Shown here: piece by piece, positions 33,365 through 41,757 of the stretch | Numbering within the stretch: the first letter of the stretch is position 1 | Layout: the number at the start of each line of letters is the position of its first letter | DNA from: Sphingobacterium mizutaii | Lineage (GTDB): Bacteria; Bacteroidota; Bacteroidia; Sphingobacteriales; Sphingobacteriaceae | DNA: 64,000 nucleotides | Direction of reading: 5' to 3' | Assembly: GCF_900187125.1 (NCBI RefSeq) | Contig: NZ_LT906468.1 | Span: 3,596,001 to 3,660,000 of the forward strand | Notes under the pieces: generated by a model | Databases searched by the model: none | What the model was told of the DNA's origin: nothing | Seen by the model: only the letters and a program-made list of their open reading frames with translations | Translations under genes and position numbers: made by a program

Positions 33365-34372
33365 ATGCTACAAGGAGAAGAATATTTAGAAGCACTTTCC
33401 AGACCTAAAAAGATAATAATCACCACTCATCATAAACCCGATGGAGATGCTTTAGGCTCATCATTAGGATTATATCATTGGCTAAAAGGAAAAGGCCATG
33501 ATGTGAATGTTGTGTTATCATCAGATTTTCCAGATTTTTTAAGCTGGATGCCGGGTTTTGAAGACTTAATATACTATCCTGATCAACCTGAGGAATCCCA
33601 AAAGCTATTTGATGAAGCAGAAATTATCTTCTGTTTAGATTATAGTGCGCTTTCGAGGACAAATATTCTGGAGCCAATTATCCGTGAGGCCAAAGGGCAA
33701 AAATGGATGATTGACCATCATTTAGATCCCGAAGATTTCGCAACGGTAGAATACTGGGACTCTAGCGCAGCGGCTACAGCACAGTTGGTGTATACCTTTA
33801 TCGCGGATGTTTACCACGATAAGGAATCCATTACAGCAGAAATAGCCTCATGTTTATACGCGGGTATCATGACTGACACAGGTTCATTCCGTTTCAGGTC
33901 AACAACTTCAGCAGTTCACCATATCATTGCCAACCTGATTGATGCAGGAGCAAAGAATTGGGAAATACATGAGAATATATACAATAGTTCAACAGAAAAC
34001 CGTTTAAAGTTCTTAGGCTATAGTCTTTTGAACTGTTTAGAAGTAATTCCGGAATACCATACGGCATTATTTTCATTGACTAAAGAAGACCTCTTGAAAT
34101 TCAATGTGAGCACCGGAGATACGGAAGGTTTAGTGAACTATGCGTTATCGATAAAAGGGATTAGGTTAGCTGGTTTATTTATTGATAGAACTGAATTAAT
34201 TAAATTATCTTTGCGTTCCATTGGCGATATCCCTTGCAACGAGATCTGCAGGAAATATTTCAATGGTGGTGGGCATTTGAATGCCTCTGGAGGTAATTCA
34301 ACAGATAGTCTGGAAGAGGTGGTAGCAAAATTCAAATCTATCCTTCCAGAGTACAAAAGTTATTTAACATAG
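33365..34372 (+). CDS. nrnA: DHH-family phosphoesterase NrnA (nanoRNase / pAp phosphatase)
   Basis: 335 residues. The metal-binding motifs are THHKPDGDALGSSLGL (motif I), the CLDYS segment (motif II), the DHH motif in WMIDHHLDPEDF and TDTGSFRF (motif IV). The C-terminal DHHA1 domain ends with GGGHLNASGG. It degrades 2- to 5-nucleotide RNAs and removes the 3' phosphate of pAp, replacing Orn in this phylum. The FKBP lipoprotein gene follows 27 bases later. Assignment is firm at family level; the relative weight of the two activities is unknown. Confidence 0.93.
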   Translation: MLQGEEYLEALSRPKKIIITTHHKPDGDALGSSLGLYHWLKGKGHDVNVVLSSDFPDFLSWMPGFEDLIYYPDQPEESQKLFDEAEIIFCLDYSALSRTNILEPIIREAKGQKWMIDHHLDPEDFATVEYWDSSAAATAQLVYTFIADVYHDKESITAEIASCLYAGIMTDTGSFRFRSTTSAVHHIIANLIDAGAKNWEIHENIYNSSTENRLKFLGYSLLNCLEVIPEYHTALFSLTKEDLLKFNVSTGDTEGLVNYALSIKGIRLAGLFIDRTELIKLSLRSIGDIPCNEICRKYFNGGGHLNASGGNSTDSLEEVVAKFKSILPEYKSYLT

Positions 34373-34399
34373 AATATAATAAGCGTTATAAATAAAAAA

Positions 34400-35392
34400 A
34401 TGAAAAAATCGATTTTAGTATTAACAGCATTAGCTGGTCTTTTTCTAGCTTCATCATGCCAAAGTTTCAAAAAAGGTGAAGGTGGTCTAGAATATAAATT
34501 CTTCGAAGACAAAGGTGGTGAAAAAGCTGTAGGTGGAGACGTTCTAGCCATGGATATTGTTGTTAAGACAGACCGTGACTCTTTATTGGCAAGCACTTAT
34601 GATGTAGGATTGCCTCAAATCGCTCCGGTAATCCCTGATTCATTGGTTCAAGGTGGTTACGCTGGTGACAACAACACGATCTTGAAAATGTTAGGTGAAG
34701 GTGATAGTGCTACTTTCAAATTGGACTTAGATACTATGGCTGCTAAAACAGGTCAACCAAAACCTGATTTCGCAGATAAATACATTCAATTCACCATCAA
34801 GGTTAAGAAACTTTTCAAAAAAGGAAGCTTAACAGATTCAGCTTTATTCGAACAAGTAAATAAATATTACTTGGCTGAAATGGAAGGTTTAAAAAAATCT
34901 GAAGAAGGAAAAATTGCTAAATACGTAGAGAAAAACAAATTGCAACCTAAGAAAACTGCAACTGGTCTTCAATATGTAATCAAAACCGAAGGTACTGGTG
35001 CAAACCCTGTAGTAGGTGATACTGTTGTGATCAACTATACTGGTGGTTTGACAAACGACAAAATCTTCGATACCAGCAACCCAGAAGTAGCTAAAGAAAA
35101 AGGAATCTTCCACCCAATGAAACAATACGAGCCATTACGCGTACGTGTTGGTCATACTCCAGTTATCCCAGGATGGACCGAAGGTCTTCAGTTATTGAAA
35201 AAAGGTGGCAAAGCTACGTTGATTATCCCATCTTCATTAGGATATGGCGAGCGTCAGCAAAGTAACTTGATCCCTCCTTATGCTCCATTGGTATTTGATG
35301 TAGAAGTATTGGATATTATCCCTGGTCCGAAAGGAGATACTCCACAAGTTATTGCTCCAACAGGAGCTCCAGTAGAAACTCCAATTAACTAA
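34400..35392 (+). CDS. FKBP-type peptidyl-prolyl isomerase, lipoprotein
   Basis: 330 residues. The lipoprotein signal LAGLFLASSC places the acylated Cys at residue 21. An N-terminal domain (about 25-170) is followed by a standard FKBP domain (about 185-305). The latter contains GDTVVINYTGGLTNDKIFDTS, VIPGWTEGLQLLKKGGKATLIIPS, GYGERQ and IPPYAPLVFDVEVLDI. It catalyses cis-trans isomerisation at proline in periplasmic or outer-membrane protein folding. The N-terminal half also follows an FKBP-like pattern with weakened active-site residues and may be a degenerate domain. It ends with a strong terminator at 35419. Confidence 0.93.
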   Translation: MKKSILVLTALAGLFLASSCQSFKKGEGGLEYKFFEDKGGEKAVGGDVLAMDIVVKTDRDSLLASTYDVGLPQIAPVIPDSLVQGGYAGDNNTILKMLGEGDSATFKLDLDTMAAKTGQPKPDFADKYIQFTIKVKKLFKKGSLTDSALFEQVNKYYLAEMEGLKKSEEGKIAKYVEKNKLQPKKTATGLQYVIKTEGTGANPVVGDTVVINYTGGLTNDKIFDTSNPEVAKEKGIFHPMKQYEPLRVRVGHTPVIPGWTEGLQLLKKGGKATLIIPSSLGYGERQQSNLIPPYAPLVFDVEVLDIIPGPKGDTPQVIAPTGAPVETPIN

Positions 35393-35418
35393 TCAGGAGT
35401 TCTTTTACAAAATTTATA

Positions 35419-35457
35419 AAAAAACGCAGTTTTCATTATGAGAACTGCGTTTTTTTA
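35419..35457 (+). terminator. Terminator of the FKBP gene
   Basis: Arms AAAAAAACGCAGTT and AACTGCGTTTTTTT around a short loop; the stem continues into the T-run. Confidence 0.88.
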
Positions 35458-35488
35458 TTCCATAGAACTAGATTAACTAACAATATAT

Positions 35489-35496
35489 TAACTTTG
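35489..35496 (+). promoter_or_regulatory. -7 promoter element of tatD
   Basis: TAACTTTG ends 5 bases before the tatD ATG at 35502, so the mRNA is expected to begin at or within a base or two of the start codon. Confidence 0.55.
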
Positions 35497-35501
35497 GCAG
35501 C

Positions 35502-36296
35502 ATGGAAGAGCAAATTGATCTGAAAAATCAGACTTTAACCGACACGCATACTCATATCTATTATCAAGCTGGAACTCCTAAACTGAAAGAACAGCTTGAG
35601 CGATGTTTCAAGAATGGTATCAGTAGGCTGTTTCTTCCAAATGTAGATGTCGAATCGATCGATAAGGTTTTCCAAACCGTTGAAGCTTATCCTGAAAACT
35701 GTTTCCCTATGCTTGGTCTACATCCATGCGATGTAAAAGACGACTATCAACAGCAATTGGATCAGATCTATGCCAAGATCCAAGAATCAAAAATATATGC
35801 CATTGGAGAAATAGGGATTGATCTCTATTGGGACCAATCGACGTTGGAAATCCAGAAGGATGCTTTCAGGAAACAGATCCAATGGGCCAAAGAACTTGGT
35901 CTTCCAATATCTATCCACTGTAGGGAAGCGTTTGATGAGGTCTTTGATGTTCTGGATGAAATGGCCGATGAGAAATTATTCGGTATCTTCCATTGCTTTA
36001 CCGGCAGCCTTGAACAGGCTCACCGAGCGATTGACCTTGGATTCAAATTAGGCATCGGTGGAGTGGTAACTTTTAAGAAAGCGGGCTTGGATGCCGTTGT
36101 CAAAGAAATCGACCTACAACATATCGTACTGGAAACAGATGCACCATATCTGGCTCCTGTACCATTCAGAGGAAAAGAAAACGAAAGCAGTTATCTGCTT
36201 TATGTAGCCCAAAAGGTTGCGGACATACATGAGATGGGAATAGAGAAGATCGCGGAAATAACGACCAACAATTCTAAACAAGTATTTAAGATTTAA
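35502..36296 (+). CDS. tatD: TatD-family metal-dependent hydrolase
   Basis: 264 residues, a TIM barrel with the TatD metal ligands. They are DTHTHIYY (HxH), GEIGIDLYWD, ISIHCREAFDEVFDVL, FHCFTGSLEQA and LETDAPYLAP. Family members are 3'-5' exonucleases or DNases on single-stranded DNA and RNA; some process D-aminoacyl or other substrates. The asparaginase gene starts 3 bases after its stop, so they form an operon with no obvious shared pathway. Confidence 0.92.
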   Translation: MEEQIDLKNQTLTDTHTHIYYQAGTPKLKEQLERCFKNGISRLFLPNVDVESIDKVFQTVEAYPENCFPMLGLHPCDVKDDYQQQLDQIYAKIQESKIYAIGEIGIDLYWDQSTLEIQKDAFRKQIQWAKELGLPISIHCREAFDEVFDVLDEMADEKLFGIFHCFTGSLEQAHRAIDLGFKLGIGGVVTFKKAGLDAVVKEIDLQHIVLETDAPYLAPVPFRGKENESSYLLYVAQKVADIHEMGIEKIAEITTNNSKQVFKI

Positions 36297-36299
36297 TTG

Positions 36300-37322
36300 A
36301 TGTACAATATTTTTATCATTTATACCGGTGGCACCATTGGTATGGTAAAAGATCCAGAAACCGGAACTTTTATTCCTTTCGATTTTGAACTGATTGAAAA
36401 GAACCTGCCTGATTTAAGTCGCCTGAACTATAAACTGACTGTGCACTCTTTTGAGCCCATCATCGACTCATCCAATATGCGTCCAAGCATCTGGTTAGAG
36501 ATGGCCAAGATCATCAAAGACAATTACGAGCTTTATGACGGATTTGTAATCCTTCATGGCTCCGATACCATGGCTTACTCGGCATCCATGCTTAGCTTTT
36601 TGTTGGAAGGCCTTCAGAAACCCGTCATATTTTCCGGCTCCCAATTGCCAATTGGCGAGATCCGTACCGATGCCCGTGAAAATCTAATGACTGCATTAGA
36701 GATTGCTTCAGCAAAAAGAGATGGTATATCCATCATCCAAGAAGTCTGTATCCTTTTTGACAACAAACTTTTCCGAGGGAATCGATCATTTAAGTACAAT
36801 TCCGATAAATTCGAAGCATTCCGCTCACCGAACTTCCCTGTTTTAGCCGAAGCTGGAATCCATATCCGATACAATGATGAGGTGTTGGCCAATAATGCCG
36901 GCCAAGACTTTATTTGCCATTACCATATCGACAACCGCGTAGGTGTCCTTAAACTGTTCCCGGGGATCAGTCCAGAAACCATCAAGGCTGTTTTGAATTC
37001 AGACGTCAGAAGTATTGTGATGGAAACATTTGGTAGCGGAAATACCATGACCGATAGCTGGTTCCTCGAACTGCTCCAGGAAGCCATCAAATCTGGAAAG
37101 AATATCCTAGATATTTCACAATGTAAGGTAGGTTCTGTAGAATTAGGGCGATACGAGACTTCTCAGGGCTTAAAATGTATCGGAGTTCTCAATGGTTATG
37201 ATATGACCTTTGAAACTGCTGTAACCAAGCTTATGTACCTTCAAGGTGAATTAGACAGTCAAGAAGATGTCGCACATTGGGTACAGCAGAGTCTGCGTGG
37301 TGAATTGACTAAAAATGATTAG
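36300..37322 (+). CDS. ansA: Type I L-asparaginase
   Basis: 340 residues from ATG at 36300; an adjoining TTG at 36297 also keeps the frame open but overlaps nothing useful. The first catalytic threonine is in IYTGGTIGM and the second triad is in LHGSDTMAYSASML. NLMTALEIA and QCKVGSVELGRYE are further family blocks. No signal peptide, so it is the cytoplasmic type I enzyme hydrolysing L-asparagine to aspartate and ammonia. The last 14 bases overlap the convergent folC gene. Confidence 0.93.
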   Translation: MYNIFIIYTGGTIGMVKDPETGTFIPFDFELIEKNLPDLSRLNYKLTVHSFEPIIDSSNMRPSIWLEMAKIIKDNYELYDGFVILHGSDTMAYSASMLSFLLEGLQKPVIFSGSQLPIGEIRTDARENLMTALEIASAKRDGISIIQEVCILFDNKLFRGNRSFKYNSDKFEAFRSPNFPVLAEAGIHIRYNDEVLANNAGQDFICHYHIDNRVGVLKLFPGISPETIKAVLNSDVRSIVMETFGSGNTMTDSWFLELLQEAIKSGKNILDISQCKVGSVELGRYETSQGLKCIGVLNGYDMTFETAVTKLMYLQGELDSQEDVAHWVQQSLRGELTKND

Positions 37323-38610
37323 TCAATACTTCTGCAACAACAAAAGTACTTCCACCGATAAATATAAGATCACCTTCTTGGTAATTCTTTAGCGTCGCCT
37401 CGTATGCTTCATCAATGGATGCATATTCTTGGCCTTTCAGGCCGAATGAATGTGCTAACTCAGCCAAGTCGGCTGCTTTCATTGCCCTTGGCATCTGAGG
37501 TGCCGCAAAATAATAAGTCGCTTGTTTTGGTAATAAAGGCAAAATGTGTGAAAGATCTTTATCCTTCATAGCCCCGATGATAAAGTGAAGGTTATTGAAG
37601 TTTAAGGTACTCAGATTTCGAACCACCGCCTTTATTCCATCTTCATTGTGGCCAGTATCACAGATTATCCAAGGATCAGTCGAAAGGGTCTGCCATCTTC
37701 CCCTCAAGCCTGTAGATTCTTGCACATTGCTAAGACCTTCCCTGATATCTTCTTCAGCTAACTCATACCCTAACTCCTTCAATTGATCAATAGCTGTCAA
37801 TACCCCAAGGATATTCTTCTTTTGGTAAGAACCAGAAAGATCCAATTGCCAAGTCAGGCATTCCTTTGTTGTTTTGCTCTCAACAGTGATATCCAAGCCT
37901 GTCTGCTTCTTTTCTACCTGGTGGACCTCGTAATAGTCCTCAGCAAAAAAGATTGGGCTATCCCCTTCTTTTGCCTTATTGATGAAAACATGTTCGATCT
38001 CAGTTTGCTTCTCCGAAATAACCACCGGAACATGTGGCTTAATGATACCGGCCTTCTCACCTGCTATCTGCTCCAAGGTATCACCAAGGATATTCATATG
38101 ATCCATACCTATATTCGTGATCAGGCAAAGTTCAGGCAGGATAATGTTGGTGCTATCCAATCTTCCACCTAATCCCACTTCGATCACGGCTATATCGACC
38201 TTCTCCTTTGCAAAATAATCGAAGGCCATCGCCACGGTCACTTCAAAGAAAGAAGGCTTCAGGTCTTCAATCAACTCGCGGTGATCATTCACAAAATCAA
38301 CAACCAGTTGCTCAGGGATCATCTTCCCATCAATCCTGATCCTTTCCCTAAAATCTACCAAATGGGGTGAGGTGTACAGTCCGGTTTTCAATTTAGATGC
38401 TGCCAAGACTGAGGCAAGCATATGCGAAGAAGAACCTTTTCCATTGGTTCCAGCAATATGTATTGATTTAAACTTTTGATGGGGATTGCCAAGAGCCTGG
38501 CAAAGCAAAAGAGTTTTGTCTACATCGGGATTGATGGCACTAGCGCCATCACGAGTAAACATAGGTAATCGAGCAAATAAATACTCGATTACCTCTGCAA
38601 ATGTTTTCAT
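37309..38610 (-). CDS. folC: Bifunctional folylpolyglutamate / dihydrofolate synthase
   Basis: 433 residues, Mur-ligase fold. Key parts are the P-loop region AGTNGKGSSSHMLASVL (about 53-69), YTSPHLVDFRERIRIDG, VIEVGLGGRLDSTN, NIGMDHMNILGDTLEQIAGEKAGI and the C-terminal DTGHNEDGI. It adds glutamate to dihydropteroate and to folates in the cytoplasm. It is the last gene of the seven-gene operon starting at 46515, 9 bases after tonB, so folate synthesis is co-expressed with an envelope complex, probably without functional link. Confidence 0.95.
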   Translation of the reverse strand: MKTFAEVIEYLFARLPMFTRDGASAINPDVDKTLLLCQALGNPHQKFKSIHIAGTNGKGSSSHMLASVLAASKLKTGLYTSPHLVDFRERIRIDGKMIPEQLVVDFVNDHRELIEDLKPSFFEVTVAMAFDYFAKEKVDIAVIEVGLGGRLDSTNIILPELCLITNIGMDHMNILGDTLEQIAGEKAGIIKPHVPVVISEKQTEIEHVFINKAKEGDSPIFFAEDYYEVHQVEKKQTGLDITVESKTTKECLTWQLDLSGSYQKKNILGVLTAIDQLKELGYELAEEDIREGLSNVQESTGLRGRWQTLSTDPWIICDTGHNEDGIKAVVRNLSTLNFNNLHFIIGAMKDKDLSHILPLLPKQATYYFAAPQMPRAMKAADLAELAHSFGLKGQEYASIDEAYEATLKNYQEGDLIFIGGSTFVVAEVLTNHF

Positions 38611-38619
38611 ATTATTGAA

Positions 38620-39441
38620 TTATCTAACTCTAAATCTGAAGGTAATTAGCCCCGTTTGGGTCTGAGGCGCATTAGGCAGTGCATTCAATCGCGCTTGTTC
38701 AACAGCACGGATACACTTTTCAATTAATCTGTAGTCAGCAATGGTCGTACCTTTAGCCTGTCTAGCACGCACGATATTTCCGCTCTTGTCTACAGTAAAT
38801 TCAATCTTGACAATACCGGTTTGTTGCCCATTGTCTTCTATTTTTGGTGGCACCGTAAAACGTCTGTTCTCCAGTGATAACATCGCATCACCAAATCCAG
38901 AACCACCTTCACCATAGTTACTAGCTAATGGATCCCCAAGTTTAGAACCTTGGTTACCTGGAGTAGATCCAGTTCCATCACCTGTACCTTGTGCATTATT
39001 TTTCTTGCCTTTATACAGAGCATTAGGATTCACTGCTGGCGTTGCATTCTTTTTCTCGGTAGTAGCCTGCTCTGCATTCGCTTTCACTGGCTTCTCCGCT
39101 TTAGGAACAACAGGTGCTTCCTCAACATCCTGGGTTGCTACCGCTTTATCAGCAATCTGCTGAGAAGGCGTAGGAATAGGCGTTGAATTTGGATCAATTT
39201 TATCTGGTTTCACATTGTTGGCATTCTCATCCATCGATGGTTCGTCCACGCTCATGTAATCCTCACCCATACCTTCTGGAGAAGTACCATAGTTTACAAT
39301 GATACCACCCATACCGTATTCTGGAAGATTCTGACCAAATACAATAAAGAAACCAATAACAGCTAATCCAGCCATTACCAGTGATGAAATACCTAAAGCC
39401 TTTGGAAGATTATTTTCTTCTCGATATTGATTGTAGTACAT
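38620..39441 (-). CDS. TonB-family energy transducer
   Basis: 273 residues. It has one N-terminal membrane helix (about 19-37, LVMAGLAVIGFFIVFGQ), a Pro/Lys/Glu- and then Gly/Asn-rich linker (about 60-195) and a C-terminal TonB domain. The domain is recognisable by GIVKIEFTVDKSGNIVRAR and the ending TGLITFRFRVR. Through ExbB and ExbD it passes proton-motive energy to outer-membrane proteins. The linker and C-terminus also fit a TolA-like role. It sits between exbD and folC in the operon. Confidence 0.88.
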   Translation of the reverse strand: MYYNQYREENNLPKALGISSLVMAGLAVIGFFIVFGQNLPEYGMGGIIVNYGTSPEGMGEDYMSVDEPSMDENANNVKPDKIDPNSTPIPTPSQQIADKAVATQDVEEAPVVPKAEKPVKANAEQATTEKKNATPAVNPNALYKGKKNNAQGTGDGTGSTPGNQGSKLGDPLASNYGEGGSGFGDAMLSLENRRFTVPPKIEDNGQQTGIVKIEFTVDKSGNIVRARQAKGTTIADYRLIEKCIRAVEQARLNALPNAPQTQTGLITFRFRVR

Positions 39442-39498
39442 TTTCCTTGATCTCTTCTAATTCGACCTTCTAAAGCCTAAAACGTTTAATATTAAATA

Positions 39499-39906
39499 TT
39501 AGTCTTTCTTAGGCTCTGTTGCCAATACCATTTTGACCTTCAATCTGTTGGCAATATCCATTACCGAAATCACATTTTGGATAGGCACTGTACTGTCAGC
39601 ATATAACATCACAGTCAGTTCTTCTCCAGTTGCAATATTGGATTGGATATAAGATTCCAGGTTCTCCAATGGAACAGGTTGTTTGTCCACATGGTATACT
39701 AAATCACTGGTGATGGAAATCGTCATGGTCTTCTTAGCGACTGACTGTTCTCCAGCACTGGATTTTGGCAAAAGCAATTTTACCACCTGTGGATTGGATA
39801 CCGCGGAAGCCAACAGGAAGAACAACATCAAGAAGAACATGATGTCATTCAGGGCAGCTGTATGTACTTCTGCAGCGGGTCTATTTCTTCTATTACGTAA
39901 ATTCAT
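39499..39906 (-). CDS. ExbD/TolR-family proton channel subunit
   Basis: 135 residues. The short cytosolic start is followed by one helix, with the essential proton-binding Asp in AALNDIMFFLMLFFLL (residue 21). The periplasmic domain ends with VISVMDIANRLKVKMVLAT. With ExbB it forms the proton-driven motor that energises TonB or TolA. It is encoded directly after exbB (31-base gap). Confidence 0.93.
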   Translation of the reverse strand: MNLRNRRNRPAAEVHTAALNDIMFFLMLFFLLASAVSNPQVVKLLLPKSSAGEQSVAKKTMTISITSDLVYHVDKQPVPLENLESYIQSNIATGEELTVMLYADSTVPIQNVISVMDIANRLKVKMVLATEPKKD

Positions 39907-39937
39907 TTTTAGCCTTTCAATTCGGGGTCACACCAGC

Positions 39938-40636
39938 TTACATGCTAGGCTCATCCAATAAATCGATAAATTCAATTGCATCAGTCTCAATGCGCAAAAT
40001 CAAGCGCTCCACCATCATGTTCAAGATATGGTAACCGATATAGGCCAAGATACCGATGGTAAGACCTGAAGCTGAAGTGATCATCTTTACATAAAGACCA
40101 CCTGAAACCGAACCAATATCGATACCACCAGCCATTTCCACCTCACGGAAGATCTGGATTACCCCAAAGATCGTTCCTACGAAACCTAACATGGGTGCAA
40201 TACCGGCAATGATACCCAAGATATTGATGTTCTTCTCCAAACGGGAAACTTCCAATTTTCCTTGGTTCTCGATCGCGCCTTCAATATCCTTGATCGGACG
40301 ACCTACACGGGTCAAACCTTTCTGCAACATTCTGGACAATGCCGAATTGTTTGAACGACAAGCAGCCATAGCAGCATCGATTTTTCCGGACAATACACTG
40401 CTTTTCACAGAGGCTAATAATCCGCTCTCGGATTTACTGGCTTTGCGAATAGTAATGTAACGTTCAAAAAAGATGACCAATCCCAAGAAAAATAATAAAA
40501 GGATCGGAATCATAATCCACCCACCCTTCATCAGAAGTTCAAGTAGGTTAAGATCGTCTGTCGTAGCTAGAGCTACCGGTTGTTGTTGAACTTGATTCAA
40601 GGTATCAACGATTGCAGGGTTTTGTACTAATGACAT
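39938..40636 (-). CDS. MotA/TolQ/ExbB-family proton channel protein
   Basis: 232 residues. It has three membrane helices, the first at about 39-58. The conserved block NINILGIIAGIAPMLGFVGT marks helix 2, and SASGLTIGILAYIGYHILNM helix 3. It builds the pentameric channel around the ExbD dimer. Gene order exbB-exbD-tonB is standard. The upstream HU/SPOR and TPR genes are the unusual part of the context. Confidence 0.94.
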   Translation of the reverse strand: MSLVQNPAIVDTLNQVQQQPVALATTDDLNLLELLMKGGWIMIPILLLFFLGLVIFFERYITIRKASKSESGLLASVKSSVLSGKIDAAMAACRSNNSALSRMLQKGLTRVGRPIKDIEGAIENQGKLEVSRLEKNINILGIIAGIAPMLGFVGTIFGVIQIFREVEMAGGIDIGSVSGGLYVKMITSASGLTIGILAYIGYHILNMMVERLILRIETDAIEFIDLLDEPSM

Positions 40637-40670
40637 AGTTAATTAACGTATTTTGTGCTGTTTGATTGAT

Positions 40671-41720
40671 TTACTTGTTTATTTTTTGATGCCAAGCATC
40701 TGCAACATAGTGCTTCCTAACATATTTCAATGCAGAATCCGCTTGTTCTTTCGTTTCATACGAATCCCAAATGACCTTCTTCTTGTTATGTGCCAGGTTA
40801 CTCGGTATTACGCGTACAGATTCAATTCCCGCTTTGTTAAACGACTCGGCCTGTTCATACGCCTGAGCCAATGTAGCATGCGTTCCTATGACAATCTGAT
40901 AGGTGTGATTTGCAGGGATCAAAGGATTATAGACCTTCTTACCTGTCTCTGTATTTGTATTTGCTGTACTATCTACTATTGGAGTCGTAACCGTGCTGCT
41001 TGTGTCTACCGCTTTTGCAACCGTTGTATCAGGTTCTGCGATACCGGCATTCAAGATGCTGTCAGCTCGCTCCTGTGCTCTTCGGGAACTGTTCGTATGG
41101 TTCAGATAAAACAAACCAGCAATAACCACAATTGCAACGACCGCAGCCCAGATATACCACTTTGATTTACCCGCAGCTTGTGGCTCCTCATAAATTTCCG
41201 GTACGATTTCTTGTTCAGCTACCGCTACTACAGGTTCCTCAACCCTTTCCTCTGGCTCTTCCGCCTGCGGCTGCTCTTCTTCGACTTCAATCTCTGGCTC
41301 AGGTTTAATCTCTGGCTCAGAAACAGGGCTTGCCGCGCCTTCAATAGGTTGCAGCTGAAATCCGCTCAGGTCCTCTGCCTTAAACACCAAGGAGGATCCG
41401 TGCTTGATCAATTGTCCCAAATGGTTCAATGTCACCGATCCGTTCTCCTTGATGGTTTCCAGCAGATTGAGTACAACATCATGCACTTCAGCCTCTGCTG
41501 ATTGTCGAGAAATCTGTTTCGACTGTTGGATGTAATCTATAAAATCAACACCATCAGTAGATTTCCCATCAAATTCCAAATAGGTCACTGGAGGCAAATA
41601 CACTCCGCGGCGATCATCATATACAGAAGGGGTGTGAATGCGTTTGAAAACTCCCAAACCCTTCACATACACTTCGTTTCTATGCTTTAATAGCTGATGA
41701 ATGTATCTTCCTAAATCCAT
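40671..41720 (-). CDS. HU-CCDC81-like and SPOR domain membrane protein
   Basis: 349 residues. The N-terminus (about 1-130) resembles the two bacterial HU-CCDC81 domains (YIHQLLKHRNEVYVKGLGVF and GSVTLNHLGQLIKHGSSLVF). A Glu/Pro-rich linker (about 135-180) and one membrane helix (WYIWAAVVAIVVIAGLFYL, about 188-206) follow. The C-terminal part (about 270-349) is a SPOR domain, which in other bacteria binds glycan strands lacking stem peptides at division sites. So a cytoplasmic nucleic-acid-binding-like domain and a periplasmic septal-wall sensor lie in one chain. Member of the TPR-barrel-ExbB-ExbD-TonB operon. A divisome link is inference from the SPOR domain. Confidence 0.85.
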   Translation of the reverse strand: MDLGRYIHQLLKHRNEVYVKGLGVFKRIHTPSVYDDRRGVYLPPVTYLEFDGKSTDGVDFIDYIQQSKQISRQSAEAEVHDVVLNLLETIKENGSVTLNHLGQLIKHGSSLVFKAEDLSGFQLQPIEGAASPVSEPEIKPEPEIEVEEEQPQAEEPEERVEEPVVAVAEQEIVPEIYEEPQAAGKSKWYIWAAVVAIVVIAGLFYLNHTNSSRRAQERADSILNAGIAEPDTTVAKAVDTSSTVTTPIVDSTANTNTETGKKVYNPLIPANHTYQIVIGTHATLAQAYEQAESFNKAGIESVRVIPSNLAHNKKKVIWDSYETKEQADSALKYVRKHYVADAWHQKINK

Positions 41721-41757
41721 TTATTTCTTTGCTGCTGCAAATTTAAAGTTTGTTAGA

